A stretch of DNA of 7,430 bases from Gammaproteobacteria bacterium (lineage in GTDB: Bacteria > Pseudomonadota > Gammaproteobacteria > GRL18), in NCBI GenBank assembly GCA_024511395.1, contig JANELJ010000106.1:1-7430 (forward strand), given 5' to 3'. The notes beneath the pieces were generated by a model. The model ran no database searches and was not told where the DNA came from. It saw only the letters and a program-made list of their open reading frames with translations. This document shows, piece after piece, positions 1-5,771 of this stretch (within the stretch, counting starts at the first letter, position 1; each line of letters begins with the position of its first letter). The translations under genes and the position numbers were made by a program.

Positions 1-1
1 C

Positions 2-44
2 TCTGATTGCCTATTGTCATAAAAAAGACAAGCCGACAATCAGA
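2..44. repeat. Nested inverted repeat upstream of lon
   Basis: An 8-bp outer arm (TCTGATTG, 2-9) is exactly complementary to CAATCAGA (37-44). Inside it, TTGTC (14-18) is complementary to GACAA (27-31), around an A-rich loop of 8 bases. As RNA this would fold into a stem with one internal loop. No T-run follows, so it is not a standard intrinsic terminator. It may be a structured 3' end of an upstream transcript or a protein binding site. Confidence 0.5.
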
Positions 45-50
45 ATAGAT

Positions 51-71
51 GAGAGTGATATGAAAACTCTC
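51..71. repeat. Short inverted repeat (hairpin) upstream of lon
   Basis: GAGAGT (51-56) is exactly complementary to ACTCTC (66-71) with a 9-base loop. It lies 6 bases after the nested repeat at 2-44. A weaker hairpin follows at 89-104 (CTGGG with TCCAG, including one G-T pair). Confidence 0.4.
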
Positions 72-135
72 TGTATTTAGGTAAATGACTGGGTTCTTAT
101 CCAGATCTCAGGTTAATTAAATAACACCTTCAAAA

Positions 136-171
136 CATTTGTAGGAGCCGTTTATTATCTGCTTACAAATG
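136..171. promoter_or_regulatory. Inverted repeat flanking a putative -10 element in the lon leader
   Basis: CATTTGTA (136-143) is exactly complementary to TACAAATG (164-171). A G-T and a G-C pair extend the stem inwards to about 10 bp, leaving a 16-base loop. The loop contains TATTAT (153-158), the best -10-like hexamer near lon, so the repeat would bracket the promoter as an operator. Alternatively it may form a hairpin in the lon mRNA just upstream of the ribosome binding site (181-186). The sequence shows the repeat; the role is inferred. Confidence 0.4.
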
Positions 172-197
172 CACAAAACAAGAGGAACTCCTGAATA

Positions 198-2633
198 ATG
201 GAGCAAGAAAAGAATATGTCTGAAGAAATGTCAGAACTCGAAGAAAGTACCCAGATTTATCCTGTGTTGCCGTTGCGCGATGTGGTGGTTTACCCGCATA
301 TGGTCATACCTCTGTATGTCGGTCGTGAAAAATCCATTAATGCCCTTGAAGCAGCTATGGAAGAGGATAAGAAAATTCTGCTGATTGCACAGAAAAATGC
401 ATCAGATGATGATCCGCAGCCTGAAGATATTAATAATGTCGGTACCATAGCTTCAATTTTACGTTTATTAAAACTGCCTGACGGAACCGTTAAAGTTCTG
501 GTAGAAGGCGATGAGCGTGCCCGTATTGAAAATATATTTACTGCCGATGACTATTTCACTGCCCAGGTCAGCGTATTTGAAAATATTCAGCTGGATGAAC
601 GTGAAGCCGATGTGTTAACCCGCACTGTCATGAATCAGTTTGATCAGTATGTCAAAATGAATGACAAGGTACCGCCGGAAATTTTATCTTCTTTATCCAG
701 TATAGAAGACCCCAGTCGTCTGGCGGATACCATTGCCGCGCACATGCCGCTAAAAATTGAAGAAAAGCAGGTTATCCTGGAAATTTCTGATGTCCGTGAG
801 CGCCTGGAACATCTGCTGGCTCAGATGGAATCAGAAATCGATATTCTGCAGGTTGAAAAGCAAATACGCGGCCGTGTTAAACAGCAGATGGAAAAAAGCC
901 AGCGTGAGTATTACCTCAATGAGCAGATGAAAGCCATTCAGAAGGAACTCAACGATATTGATGATGTACCCAATGAACTGGAAGAACTGGAAAACAAGAT
1001 TAAGAATAACGGCCTGTCTGCTGAAGCTAAAAAGAAAGGTCTGGCCGAGCTGAATAAACTCAAAATGATGTCGCCTATGTCCGCAGAAGCCTCTGTGGTG
1101 CGTAATTATCTTGAATGGCTGACTAATGTGCCCTGGAAAAAACGTTCCAAGGTACGCCATGACCTGGCTAAGGCTGAAGCCATTTTAGAAGAAGATCATT
1201 ACGGTCTGGAAAAGGTCAAGGAACGTATCCTTGAATACCTCGCAGTTCAGCAGCGTATGAAAAAACTCAAGGGACCTATCCTGTGTCTGGTTGGACCTCC
1301 GGGTGTGGGTAAAACCTCATTGGGTCAGTCGATTGCTCGTGCGACTAATCGTAAATTTACCCGTATGTCTCTGGGTGGTGTGCGTGATGAGGCTGAAATT
1401 CGTGGTCACAGAAGAACTTATATCGGTTCCATGCCGGGCAAGATCATTCAGAATATGGCCAAGGTCGGGGTTAAAAATCCGTTCTTCCTGCTGGATGAAA
1501 TTGACAAGATGGCTATGGATATGCGCGGTGATCCATCCTCAGCACTGCTGGAAGTTCTGGATCCGAAGCAGAATAATACCTTTAATGACCACTATATGGA
1601 AGTGGATTACGATCTGTCCGAGGTTATGTTTATTGCCACATCCAACAGTATGAATATTCCGGGGCCACTGCTTGATCGTATGGAAGTGATCCGTATTCCG
1701 GGTTATACGGAAGATGAAAAACTGAACATTGTTTCACGTTATCTGATACCCAAGCAGATGAAAAATAACGGTTTGAAAGAAACTGAACTAAGCATCAGTG
1801 AAGGGGCTATCAGGGATATTATCCGCTATTACACCCGTGAAGCCGGGGTACGTAGTATTGAGCGTGAAATTGCCAAGATTGCCCGCAAGGTGGTTAAGGA
1901 AATTCTGCTGGATAAGAAAGTTAAAAAAGTATCGGTTACCAGCCGTAATATTGAAAAATACCTGGGTGTTAAATGCTTCCGCTACGGCAGTGTGGAACAG
2001 GAAAACCAAGTTGGCCAGGTAACAGGCCTTGCATGGACTGAAGTCGGCGGTGAAATTCTTACCATTGAAACTGCGGTTATGCCCGGTAAAGGTAAAAACA
2101 GTGTTACTGGTCAGTTAGGTGATGTGATGAAAGAGTCCATTCAGGCTGCACTGACGGTGGTACGCAGTCGTTCTGATATGCTGGGTATTGATCATGAAGT
2201 GTATGAGAATAAAGATATTCATATTCACGTTCCTGAAGGCGCTATTCCAAAGGATGGCCCCAGTGCCGGTATCGGCATGTGTACCGCGATTGTGTCGGCC
2301 CTGACCGAAATACCGGTTAAAGCCAATGTTGCGATGACAGGCGAGATTACACTGCGTGGTGAGGTCTTACCTATTGGTGGTCTGAAAGAGAAGCTTTTGG
2401 CGGCTCTGAGAAGTGGAATAAAGACCGTTATTATTCCGGAAGAAAACCGTAAGGATTTGGTTGAACTGCCTAAAAACATCGTATCAAAACTGGAAATTAT
2501 ACCGGTTCAGTGGATCGATGAGGTCTTTCAGATTGCTCTTGAACATATGCCTGAGCCGGTTTCCGGAAAAAAAGCGGCTTCAACAACCGCAATGTCTACC
2601 CGCAAAAAAAATGCGGCAATTCGAGCTCATTAA
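198..2633 (+). CDS. lon: ATP-dependent protease La (Lon)
   Basis: Cytoplasmic AAA+ serine protease that unfolds and degrades misfolded proteins and short-lived regulators; it works as a homohexamer. At 811 residues it is slightly longer than E. coli Lon. The substrate-binding N domain starts near residue 20 ([19 protein letters not shown]) and runs to about 215, followed by a charged coiled-coil stretch to about 300. The AAA+ module has Walker [10 protein letters not shown] (366-374), Walker B FFLLDEID (429-436), pore-loop Tyr408 in RTYIGSMPG, sensor-1 Asn483, the arginine finger Arg494 and a sensor-2 region [10 protein letters not shown]. The C-terminal protease domain carries the Ser-Lys dyad: Ser689 in PKDGPSAG and Lys732 in [10 protein letters not shown]. 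All catalytic residues are present, so it should be active. The ATG at 198 follows AGAGGA (181-186) at a rather long 11-base spacing; an in-frame ATG at 216 lacks a better site. The last 20 residues are a basic, Ala/Lys-rich tail of low conservation. Confidence 0.98.
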   Translation: MEQEKNMSEEMSELEESTQIYPVLPLRDVVVYPHMVIPLYVGREKSINALEAAMEEDKKILLIAQKNASDDDPQPEDINNVGTIASILRLLKLPDGTVKVLVEGDERARIENIFTADDYFTAQVSVFENIQLDEREADVLTRTVMNQFDQYVKMNDKVPPEILSSLSSIEDPSRLADTIAAHMPLKIEEKQVILEISDVRERLEHLLAQMESEIDILQVEKQIRGRVKQQMEKSQREYYLNEQMKAIQKELNDIDDVPNELEELENKIKNNGLSAEAKKKGLAELNKLKMMSPMSAEASVVRNYLEWLTNVPWKKRSKVRHDLAKAEAILEEDHYGLEKVKERILEYLAVQQRMKKLKGPILCLVGPPGVGKTSLGQSIARATNRKFTRMSLGGVRDEAEIRGHRRTYIGSMPGKIIQNMAKVGVKNPFFLLDEIDKMAMDMRGDPSSALLEVLDPKQNNTFNDHYMEVDYDLSEVMFIATSNSMNIPGPLLDRMEVIRIPGYTEDEKLNIVSRYLIPKQMKNNGLKETELSISEGAIRDIIRYYTREAGVRSIEREIAKIARKVVKEILLDKKVKKVSVTSRNIEKYLGVKCFRYGSVEQENQVGQVTGLAWTEVGGEILTIETAVMPGKGKNSVTGQLGDVMKESIQAALTVVRSRSDMLGIDHEVYENKDIHIHVPEGAIPKDGPSAGIGMCTAIVSALTEIPVKANVAMTGEITLRGEVLPIGGLKEKLLAALRSGIKTVIIPEENRKDLVELPKNIVSKLEIIPVQWIDEVFQIALEHMPEPVSGKKAASTTAMSTRKKNAAIRAH

Positions 2634-2694
2634 CAGGGCATTGAAGGTGCAAAACAGGCTGTTATCAGGAAGCCTGTAGACACGAGAAAAATAT

Positions 2695-2728
2695 AAAAAT
2701 ACCGGAATTAATATTCCGGTATTTTTTT
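2695..2728 (+). terminator. Intrinsic terminator of lon
   Basis: A 10-bp perfect stem (ATACCGGAAT at 2699-2708 with ATTCCGGTAT at 2713-2722) has a 4-base loop. A-T pairs extend it outward, and the T-run reaches 2728. The A-run on the left means it could also work in the opposite direction. A weaker hairpin lies just upstream (ACAGGCT 2654-2660 with AGCCTGT 2671-2677, 10-base loop), between the lon stop codon and this terminator. Confidence 0.9.
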
Positions 2729-2760
2729 GTCTGAAATTTATAAAATACTGAGAAAGAGAA

Positions 2761-2814
2761 GCTAACATTTTGTTTTCAAAAATTATTATTTAAATTTTGA
2801 AAACAAGCTGTAGC
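2761..2814. repeat. 54-base imperfect inverted repeat
   Basis: The core is a perfect 12-bp inverted repeat, TTGTTTTCAAAA (2770-2781) against TTTTGAAAACAA (2795-2806), separated by 13 A/T-only bases. Outside the core, GCTA (2761-2764) is complementary to TAGC (2811-2814), with CA/TG pairing beside it if one base bulges. It is not followed by a T-run and sits 32 bases beyond the lon terminator. It could be a protein binding site, a second termination or processing hairpin, or the relic of a small mobile repeat. Confidence 0.6.
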
Positions 2815-2915
2815 AAGGCCTGAACAAAGCTTTTATGTTTAATTCAAGAAATTTTAAATTAATTACAAATTTAACTAGATTTTAACAATAAATTTTGCTT
2901 CAATATTCGGGTATC

Positions 2916-2930
2916 CGTTGTAACACAACG
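2916..2930. promoter_or_regulatory. Palindromic site near the hupB promoter
   Basis: CGTTGT (2916-2921) and ACAACG (2925-2930) form a perfect 6-bp inverted repeat around AAC. It overlaps TTGTAA (2918-2923), the best -35-like hexamer for the TATAAT at 2943-2948 (19-bp spacing). It is placed like an operator, but I recognise no specific regulator. Confidence 0.3.
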
Positions 2931-2942
2931 TCTAAGTTAATT

Positions 2943-2973
2943 TATAATAATTTTTTTACGTATTATCTATAAT
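2943..2973 (+). promoter_or_regulatory. Putative hupB promoter region with two TATAAT hexamers
   Basis: Two exact sigma-70 -10 consensus hexamers lie at 2943-2948 and 2968-2973, 25 bases apart. Neither has a strong -35 at ideal spacing: TTGTAA (2918-2923) serves the first at 19 bp, and the second has only A/T sequence upstream. Starting from the downstream hexamer, the hupB leader would be roughly 150 nt. E. coli hupB is known to use several promoters, so a tandem arrangement is plausible. Confidence 0.45.
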
Positions 2974-3088
2974 CTGACTGTTCAGTTTTTATCTAACAAA
3001 AAATCAGACAAATGTCAATAACTATATGCATATCCATTTTACTGGAATTCATTTATTGAGATCTGTTATTTAGTTTGTTGTAAAAAAA

Positions 3089-3118
3089 CTTTCTGTCATT
3101 TCGTGGGTAAACAGAAAG
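3089..3118 (+). promoter_or_regulatory. Leader hairpin overlapping the hupB ribosome binding site
   Basis: CTTTCTGT (3089-3096) is exactly complementary to ACAGAAAG (3111-3118), with a 14-base loop. The right arm runs into the Shine-Dalgarno sequence AGAAAGGGG (3114-3121), which lies 7 bases before the GTG start at 3129. The folded form would cover the 5' half of the ribosome binding site and leave GGG at the stem edge. That would allow translational tuning by structure, temperature or a bound protein. The pairing is seen; the regulation is inferred. Confidence 0.45.
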
Positions 3119-3128
3119 GGGACCACTT

Positions 3129-3401
3129 GTGAACAAATCCGAACTTATTAATGCTATTGCTGAAAACGCTGATCTGTCAAAAGCTTCTGCTGGTCGTGCA
3201 TTAGATGCCACCATTAAAGCTATTACAGATTCTCTTGTTAGCAATGAACCAGTCACCTTGATTGGCTTTGGAACTTTTGAAGTTAGAGAAAGAGCGGCCC
3301 GTACAGGCCGTAATCCTCGTACTGGCGAAACTATTCAGATTAAAGCGGCAAAAAATCCTGCATTTAAAGCTGGTAAAGCTTTAAAAGACGCGGTAAACTA
3401 A
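3129..3401 (+). CDS. hupB: DNA-binding protein HU-beta
   Basis: Small histone-like nucleoid protein that dimerises, binds DNA with little sequence preference and bends it, helping compaction, replication and recombination. It is 90 residues, exactly the family length. The N-terminal helical dimerisation part ([20 protein letters not shown]) is followed by the DNA-binding signature [21 protein letters not shown] starting near residue 46. Pro63 in RNP lies at the tip of the beta arm that intercalates into DNA. The C-terminal helix is [14 protein letters not shown]. The start is GTG, chosen because AGAAAGGGG lies 7 bases upstream and because MNKSELI is the standard HU N-terminus. The gene follows lon, as in many gammaproteobacteria. 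No strong terminator follows; only a 5-bp AGCCA/TGGCT hairpin with a T-rich loop overlaps the stop codon (3401-3420), so read-through into the tRNA genes is possible. Confidence 0.97.
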   Translation: MNKSELINAIAENADLSKASAGRALDATIKAITDSLVSNEPVTLIGFGTFEVRERAARTGRNPRTGETIQIKAAKNPAFKAGKALKDAVN

Positions 3402-3515
3402 GCCAGATTTTTTTGTGGCTATTGCTTTAAATACCTTGATATAAAGCTTAATAAAAACTTTTATTCTGTGTATTTAAAATTTCTCTACAGAAAAACAATA
3501 GCTGCAATAATTTGC

Positions 3516-3592
3516 GGGTGATTAGCTCAGCTGGTCAGAGCACCGCCCTTACAAGGCGGGGGGCATAAGTTCGAATCTTATATCACCCACCA
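3516..3592 (+). tRNA. tRNA-Val, anticodon UAC
   Basis: A complete cloverleaf of 77 bases including the encoded CCA (3590-3592). The acceptor stem GGGTGAT (3516-3522) pairs fully with ATCACCC (3582-3588). The anticodon stem CCGCC/GGCGG (3543-3547 and 3555-3559) holds the loop CTTACAA with anticodon TAC at 3550-3552. The T stem ATAAG/CTTAT (3565-3569 and 3577-3581) surrounds TTCGAAT. It reads GUA and probably other valine codons through wobble modification. A possible -35-like TTGATA at 3436-3441 has no well-spaced -10. Confidence 0.97.
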
Positions 3593-3667
3593 ACTACTCT
3601 CGATGAGAAAAAGAAATTCTTGACGAGAAACTAAAACTATACGAGATATAGAGAAAACCAGAAACCC

Positions 3668-3690
3668 TTTACTTAATGAGTAAAATTTTT
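3668..3690 (+). other. Weak AT hairpin with T-run between the two tRNA genes
   Basis: TTTACT (3668-3673) pairs with AGTAAA (3679-3684) over a 5-base loop, followed by ATTTTT. It resembles a weak terminator or an RNase processing site between tRNA-Val and tRNA-Asp. The stem is only 6 bp and A/T-dominated, so it probably does not prevent co-transcription. The rest of this 110-base spacer is purine-rich, with TTGACG at 3620-3625 but no -10 at a usual distance. Confidence 0.25.
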
Positions 3691-3702
3691 GGAATGAATT
3701 CA

Positions 3703-3779
3703 GGAGCGGTAGTTCAGCTGGTTAGAATACCTGCCTGTCACGCAGGGGGTCGCGGGTTCGAGTCCCGTCCGTTCCGCCA
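3703..3779 (+). tRNA. tRNA-Asp, anticodon GUC
   Basis: A complete cloverleaf of 77 bases with encoded CCA (3777-3779) and discriminator G. The acceptor stem GGAGCGG (3703-3709) pairs with CCGTTCC (3769-3775), with one G-T wobble. The anticodon stem CCTGC/GCAGG (3730-3734 and 3742-3746) holds the loop CTGTCAC with anticodon GTC at 3737-3739. The T loop is TTCGAGT. tRNA-Val and tRNA-Asp between hupB and ppiD is a recurrent gammaproteobacterial arrangement. I see no attachment-site-like copy of its 3' end elsewhere in the window. Confidence 0.97.
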
Positions 3780-3787
3780 TATTAAGG

Positions 3788-3816
3788 AAGCGCGTTTTTA
3801 ACGCGCTTTTTTTTTT
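3788..3816 (+). terminator. Intrinsic terminator after tRNA-Asp
   Basis: A 9-bp perfect stem, AAGCGCGTT (3788-3796) with AACGCGCTT (3800-3808), has a TTT loop and an uninterrupted ten-base T-run (3807-3816). It lies 9 bases after the tRNA CCA end and closes the tRNA transcript. Only 43 bases then remain before ppiD. Confidence 0.93.
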
Positions 3817-3859
3817 GAAACTTTTTTGAAACCAATATTTACACGACTGAGATAAATAT

Positions 3860-5746
3860 ATGTTATTACACAGTATCAGAGAAAAGGCGACAGGATGGTT
3901 TGCCTGGGTAATTGTTATTCTGATTTCCATCCCTTTCGCACTATGGGGCATTAATAGTTATATTACGCCTGATTCCAATCCGGCTGTTGCCCATGTCGGT
4001 GATTACAAAATTACCGTATCTGAGTTTCAAAATGCTGTTCAGAATAAATCACAACAATTACAGGATAAAGTAGAAAGCAGTTTAATCAAGCAATTAGTGC
4101 TGGAAAAACTGATTAATAATCGAGCCCTGATCAATTATCTGACAGAAAAAGGTTTTACCATATCCAAAGCGCAGATTGACGAATATATTCGTAACGATCC
4201 TACCTTCCAGCTTGACGACAAATTCTCAACAGACTTATACAATCGTTATTTGCCCGGTGCGTATAGCAAGTCTAATTACCGCAGCAATGTGGCAACCCAG
4301 TTATTACTGCAGCAATTTGCTCAGGGTATTAACCAGTCAGCCATTGTGTCTGAGCAGGAAGTTAAGCGGGTTATTCAGTTGATAAAACAGAAAAGAGACA
4401 TTTCCTATGCGATTTTTAAGGCAGATACTTTTAAGGACAGTGTAGAAATCAGCGATGAAGAAATAAAAAATTATTATCAGAACTTTAAACAGCAGTTTGA
4501 AAATCCCGAGAAAATCAAACTGGCTTATCTTGAAATATCCAGAGGTGATATTGCCAAAGATGTTGAAGTAACAGAAGAACAGATAGAAAAATACTATCAC
4601 GATAACCTGGCTAAATATACTCAGCCTGAACGTCGAAAAGCCAGCCATATTCTGTTTACTGTAGCTACTGATGCTGATGAAGCAACTAAAGCCCGGGTAA
4701 AAAAAGAAGCACAGGAAGTTCTGGATAAAATTAAAAATGGCGCTGATTTTGCTGAAATGGCCAAACAATATTCCAAAGATCCCGGTTCGGCTGATAAAGG
4801 CGGTGACCTGGGCTTTTTCGGTACCGGAGAAATGGTGCCGGCTTTTGAAAAGGCTGCGTTTGCACTTAAACCCGGCGAAGTCAGTGAACTGGTAGAATCA
4901 TCCTTTGGTTTCCATATTATCAAGTTAAGTGAAGTACAGGGCGGTGAATCTAAACCACTGGAAGAAGTAAAAGATCAGATTGTGGCTGACCTGCAGTTTG
5001 AAAAAGCAGAAAACAGTTATTTTGAAAAAGCCGAAACTATGCAGACACTGGCTTTTGAACAGCCCGATTCTCTTGAACCGGTAGCCGCTGAACTTAATTT
5101 AAAAATTAAGGAAAGTGATTTAATCAGTCAGCAGGGTGGAGAAGGTATTTTTGCCAACCCCAAATTACTTAATGCTGCTTTTAGCGAAAGTGTATTTGAA
5201 GAAGGTAATAATAGTGATCTGATTGAACTGGATGATGATCATGTTGTCGTGATCAGAATGGTTGAACGAATTCCTGCCAATATCAAACCGTTGGAAGAAG
5301 TTAAAGAACTGATTAAAACTCATCTACAGCAACAGCAGGTTTCTGCCAAAGCCCAGGAAAAGGCCGCAGAAATAATCAAGCAGTTGAATAGCGATAAAAC
5401 CATGGAAGACATTGCCCAGGCTAATTCTCTAAAACTCGAAACGGCAGGTTATGTTGATCGTCAGGCTGCTAATGTACCCAGGGCTATCCTGAATAAAGCT
5501 TTTACCATACCCAGAGATGTCAAGTACACCAGTACTAAAATGATTAATGGTGATGTGGCCATTGTTGCAGTGGATGCGGTCAAGGATGGTGACACTGATA
5601 ACAAGGTGCTTTTTGAAGACATTAAAAAGGCTTTGCTGCAAAATAAGGGTAATCTTGAAACCGCTTTATCTACTTTACAGATCCGGTCTGAATCAGAGAT
5701 AAAAGTTAATGCTAAGGCTCTGACTGAAGAAGAGTTGGAGTTGTAA
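3860..5746 (+). CDS. ppiD: Periplasmic folding chaperone / peptidyl-prolyl isomerase PpiD
   Basis: Inner-membrane-anchored periplasmic chaperone of the SurA/PpiD type; in E. coli PpiD sits near the Sec translocon and helps newly exported proteins fold. At 628 residues it matches the family. A short cytoplasmic N-terminus (MLLHSIREKA) precedes one membrane segment at about 12-33 with no cleavage site. SurA-like helical regions follow at about 35-215. A parvulin domain at about 259-361 has KASHIL (His263), GGDLGFFG (Asp316), Met325, Phe329 and GFHIIK (His352). A helical C-terminal region of weaker similarity follows. The ATG at 3860 has only a modest ribosome binding site (TGAGAT, 3848-3853), but the start fits the conserved basic-then-hydrophobic anchor. 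The short gap after the tRNA terminator leaves little room for a promoter; TTGAAA at 3826-3831 has no well-placed -10, so some read-through is possible. Its stop lies 25 bases before the symporter gene, with no terminator between. Confidence 0.95.
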   Translation: MLLHSIREKATGWFAWVIVILISIPFALWGINSYITPDSNPAVAHVGDYKITVSEFQNAVQNKSQQLQDKVESSLIKQLVLEKLINNRALINYLTEKGFTISKAQIDEYIRNDPTFQLDDKFSTDLYNRYLPGAYSKSNYRSNVATQLLLQQFAQGINQSAIVSEQEVKRVIQLIKQKRDISYAIFKADTFKDSVEISDEEIKNYYQNFKQQFENPEKIKLAYLEISRGDIAKDVEVTEEQIEKYYHDNLAKYTQPERRKASHILFTVATDADEATKARVKKEAQEVLDKIKNGADFAEMAKQYSKDPGSADKGGDLGFFGTGEMVPAFEKAAFALKPGEVSELVESSFGFHIIKLSEVQGGESKPLEEVKDQIVADLQFEKAENSYFEKAETMQTLAFEQPDSLEPVAAELNLKIKESDLISQQGGEGIFANPKLLNAAFSESVFEEGNNSDLIELDDDHVVVIRMVERIPANIKPLEEVKELIKTHLQQQQVSAKAQEKAAEIIKQLNSDKTMEDIAQANSLKLETAGYVDRQAANVPRAILNKAFTIPRDVKYTSTKMINGDVAIVAVDAVKDGDTDNKVLFEDIKKALLQNKGNLETALSTLQIRSESEIKVNAKALTEEELEL

Positions 5747-5771
5747 TTATTTAATTTAAAAGGAGAGTCCG

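Larger units (their letters stand above)
1..197. other. Non-coding, hairpin-rich region upstream of lon
   Basis: No supportable gene lies here. One plus-strand frame is open from base 3 to a TAG ending at 80 (25 codons entering from the window edge). It could be the tail of an upstream gene, but it has no recognisable motif and overlaps two inverted repeats, so I do not call it. The region contains inverted repeats at 2-44, 51-71, 89-104 and 136-171, and a TATTAT hexamer at 153-158 preceded at 18 bp by TTCAAA (129-134), a weak sigma-70-like pair. I found no good match to a heat-shock (sigma-32) promoter, although lon is heat-inducible in many bacteria. Confidence 0.6.
2729..3128. other. AT-rich intergenic region between lon and hupB
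   Basis: These 400 bases have no supportable gene and are strongly AT-rich. They hold a 54-base imperfect inverted repeat (2761-2814), a short palindrome (2916-2930), two TATAAT hexamers (2943-2948 and 2968-2973) and a hairpin overlapping the hupB ribosome binding site (3089-3118). A 15-codon reading frame (3012-3059, MSITICISILLEFIY) lacks a clear ribosome binding site and is not called. Long A/T tracts upstream of the -10 hexamers could act as UP elements or curved DNA for a highly expressed nucleoid-protein gene. Confidence 0.6.

Noticed and set aside
3..80. Open frame entering from the left edge and ending in TAG at 80
   Set aside because: Only 25 codons, no recognisable motif, and it overlaps two inverted repeats. 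Too short to call as an upstream gene tail without more sequence.
1291..1653. Plus-strand frame of 120 residues inside lon
   Set aside because: It overlaps the Walker A/B region of a clearly functional Lon in another frame and has a Trp/Arg/Cys-rich, non-protein-like composition.
3012..3059. 15-residue hydrophobic leader-peptide-like frame upstream of hupB
   Set aside because: No ribosome binding site and a length easily produced by chance; no attenuator follows it.
3401..3465. Possible hupB terminator (AGCCA/TGGCT and GCTTTA/TAAAGC hairpins)
   Set aside because: Stems of 5-6 bp with T-rich loops rather than a G+C stem followed by a T-run; not strong enough to call.
3601..3650. Three spaced GAGAAA/GAGATA units and TTGACG between the tRNA genes, possible repeats or promoter
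   Set aside because: The units are short and unevenly spaced (20 and 18 bases), and no -10 lies 16-18 bp from TTGACG.
3703..3779. tRNA-Asp as an integration site for a genomic island
   Set aside because: No integrase gene and no repeat of the tRNA 3' end appear in the window; ppiD follows as expected for the ancestral gene order.
4337..4768. Long minus-strand frame (143 residues) opposite ppiD
   Set aside because: Composition is low-complexity and Phe/Ile-rich, the mirror of the Lys/Glu-rich ppiD coding strand; no domain and no start signal. A shadow frame.
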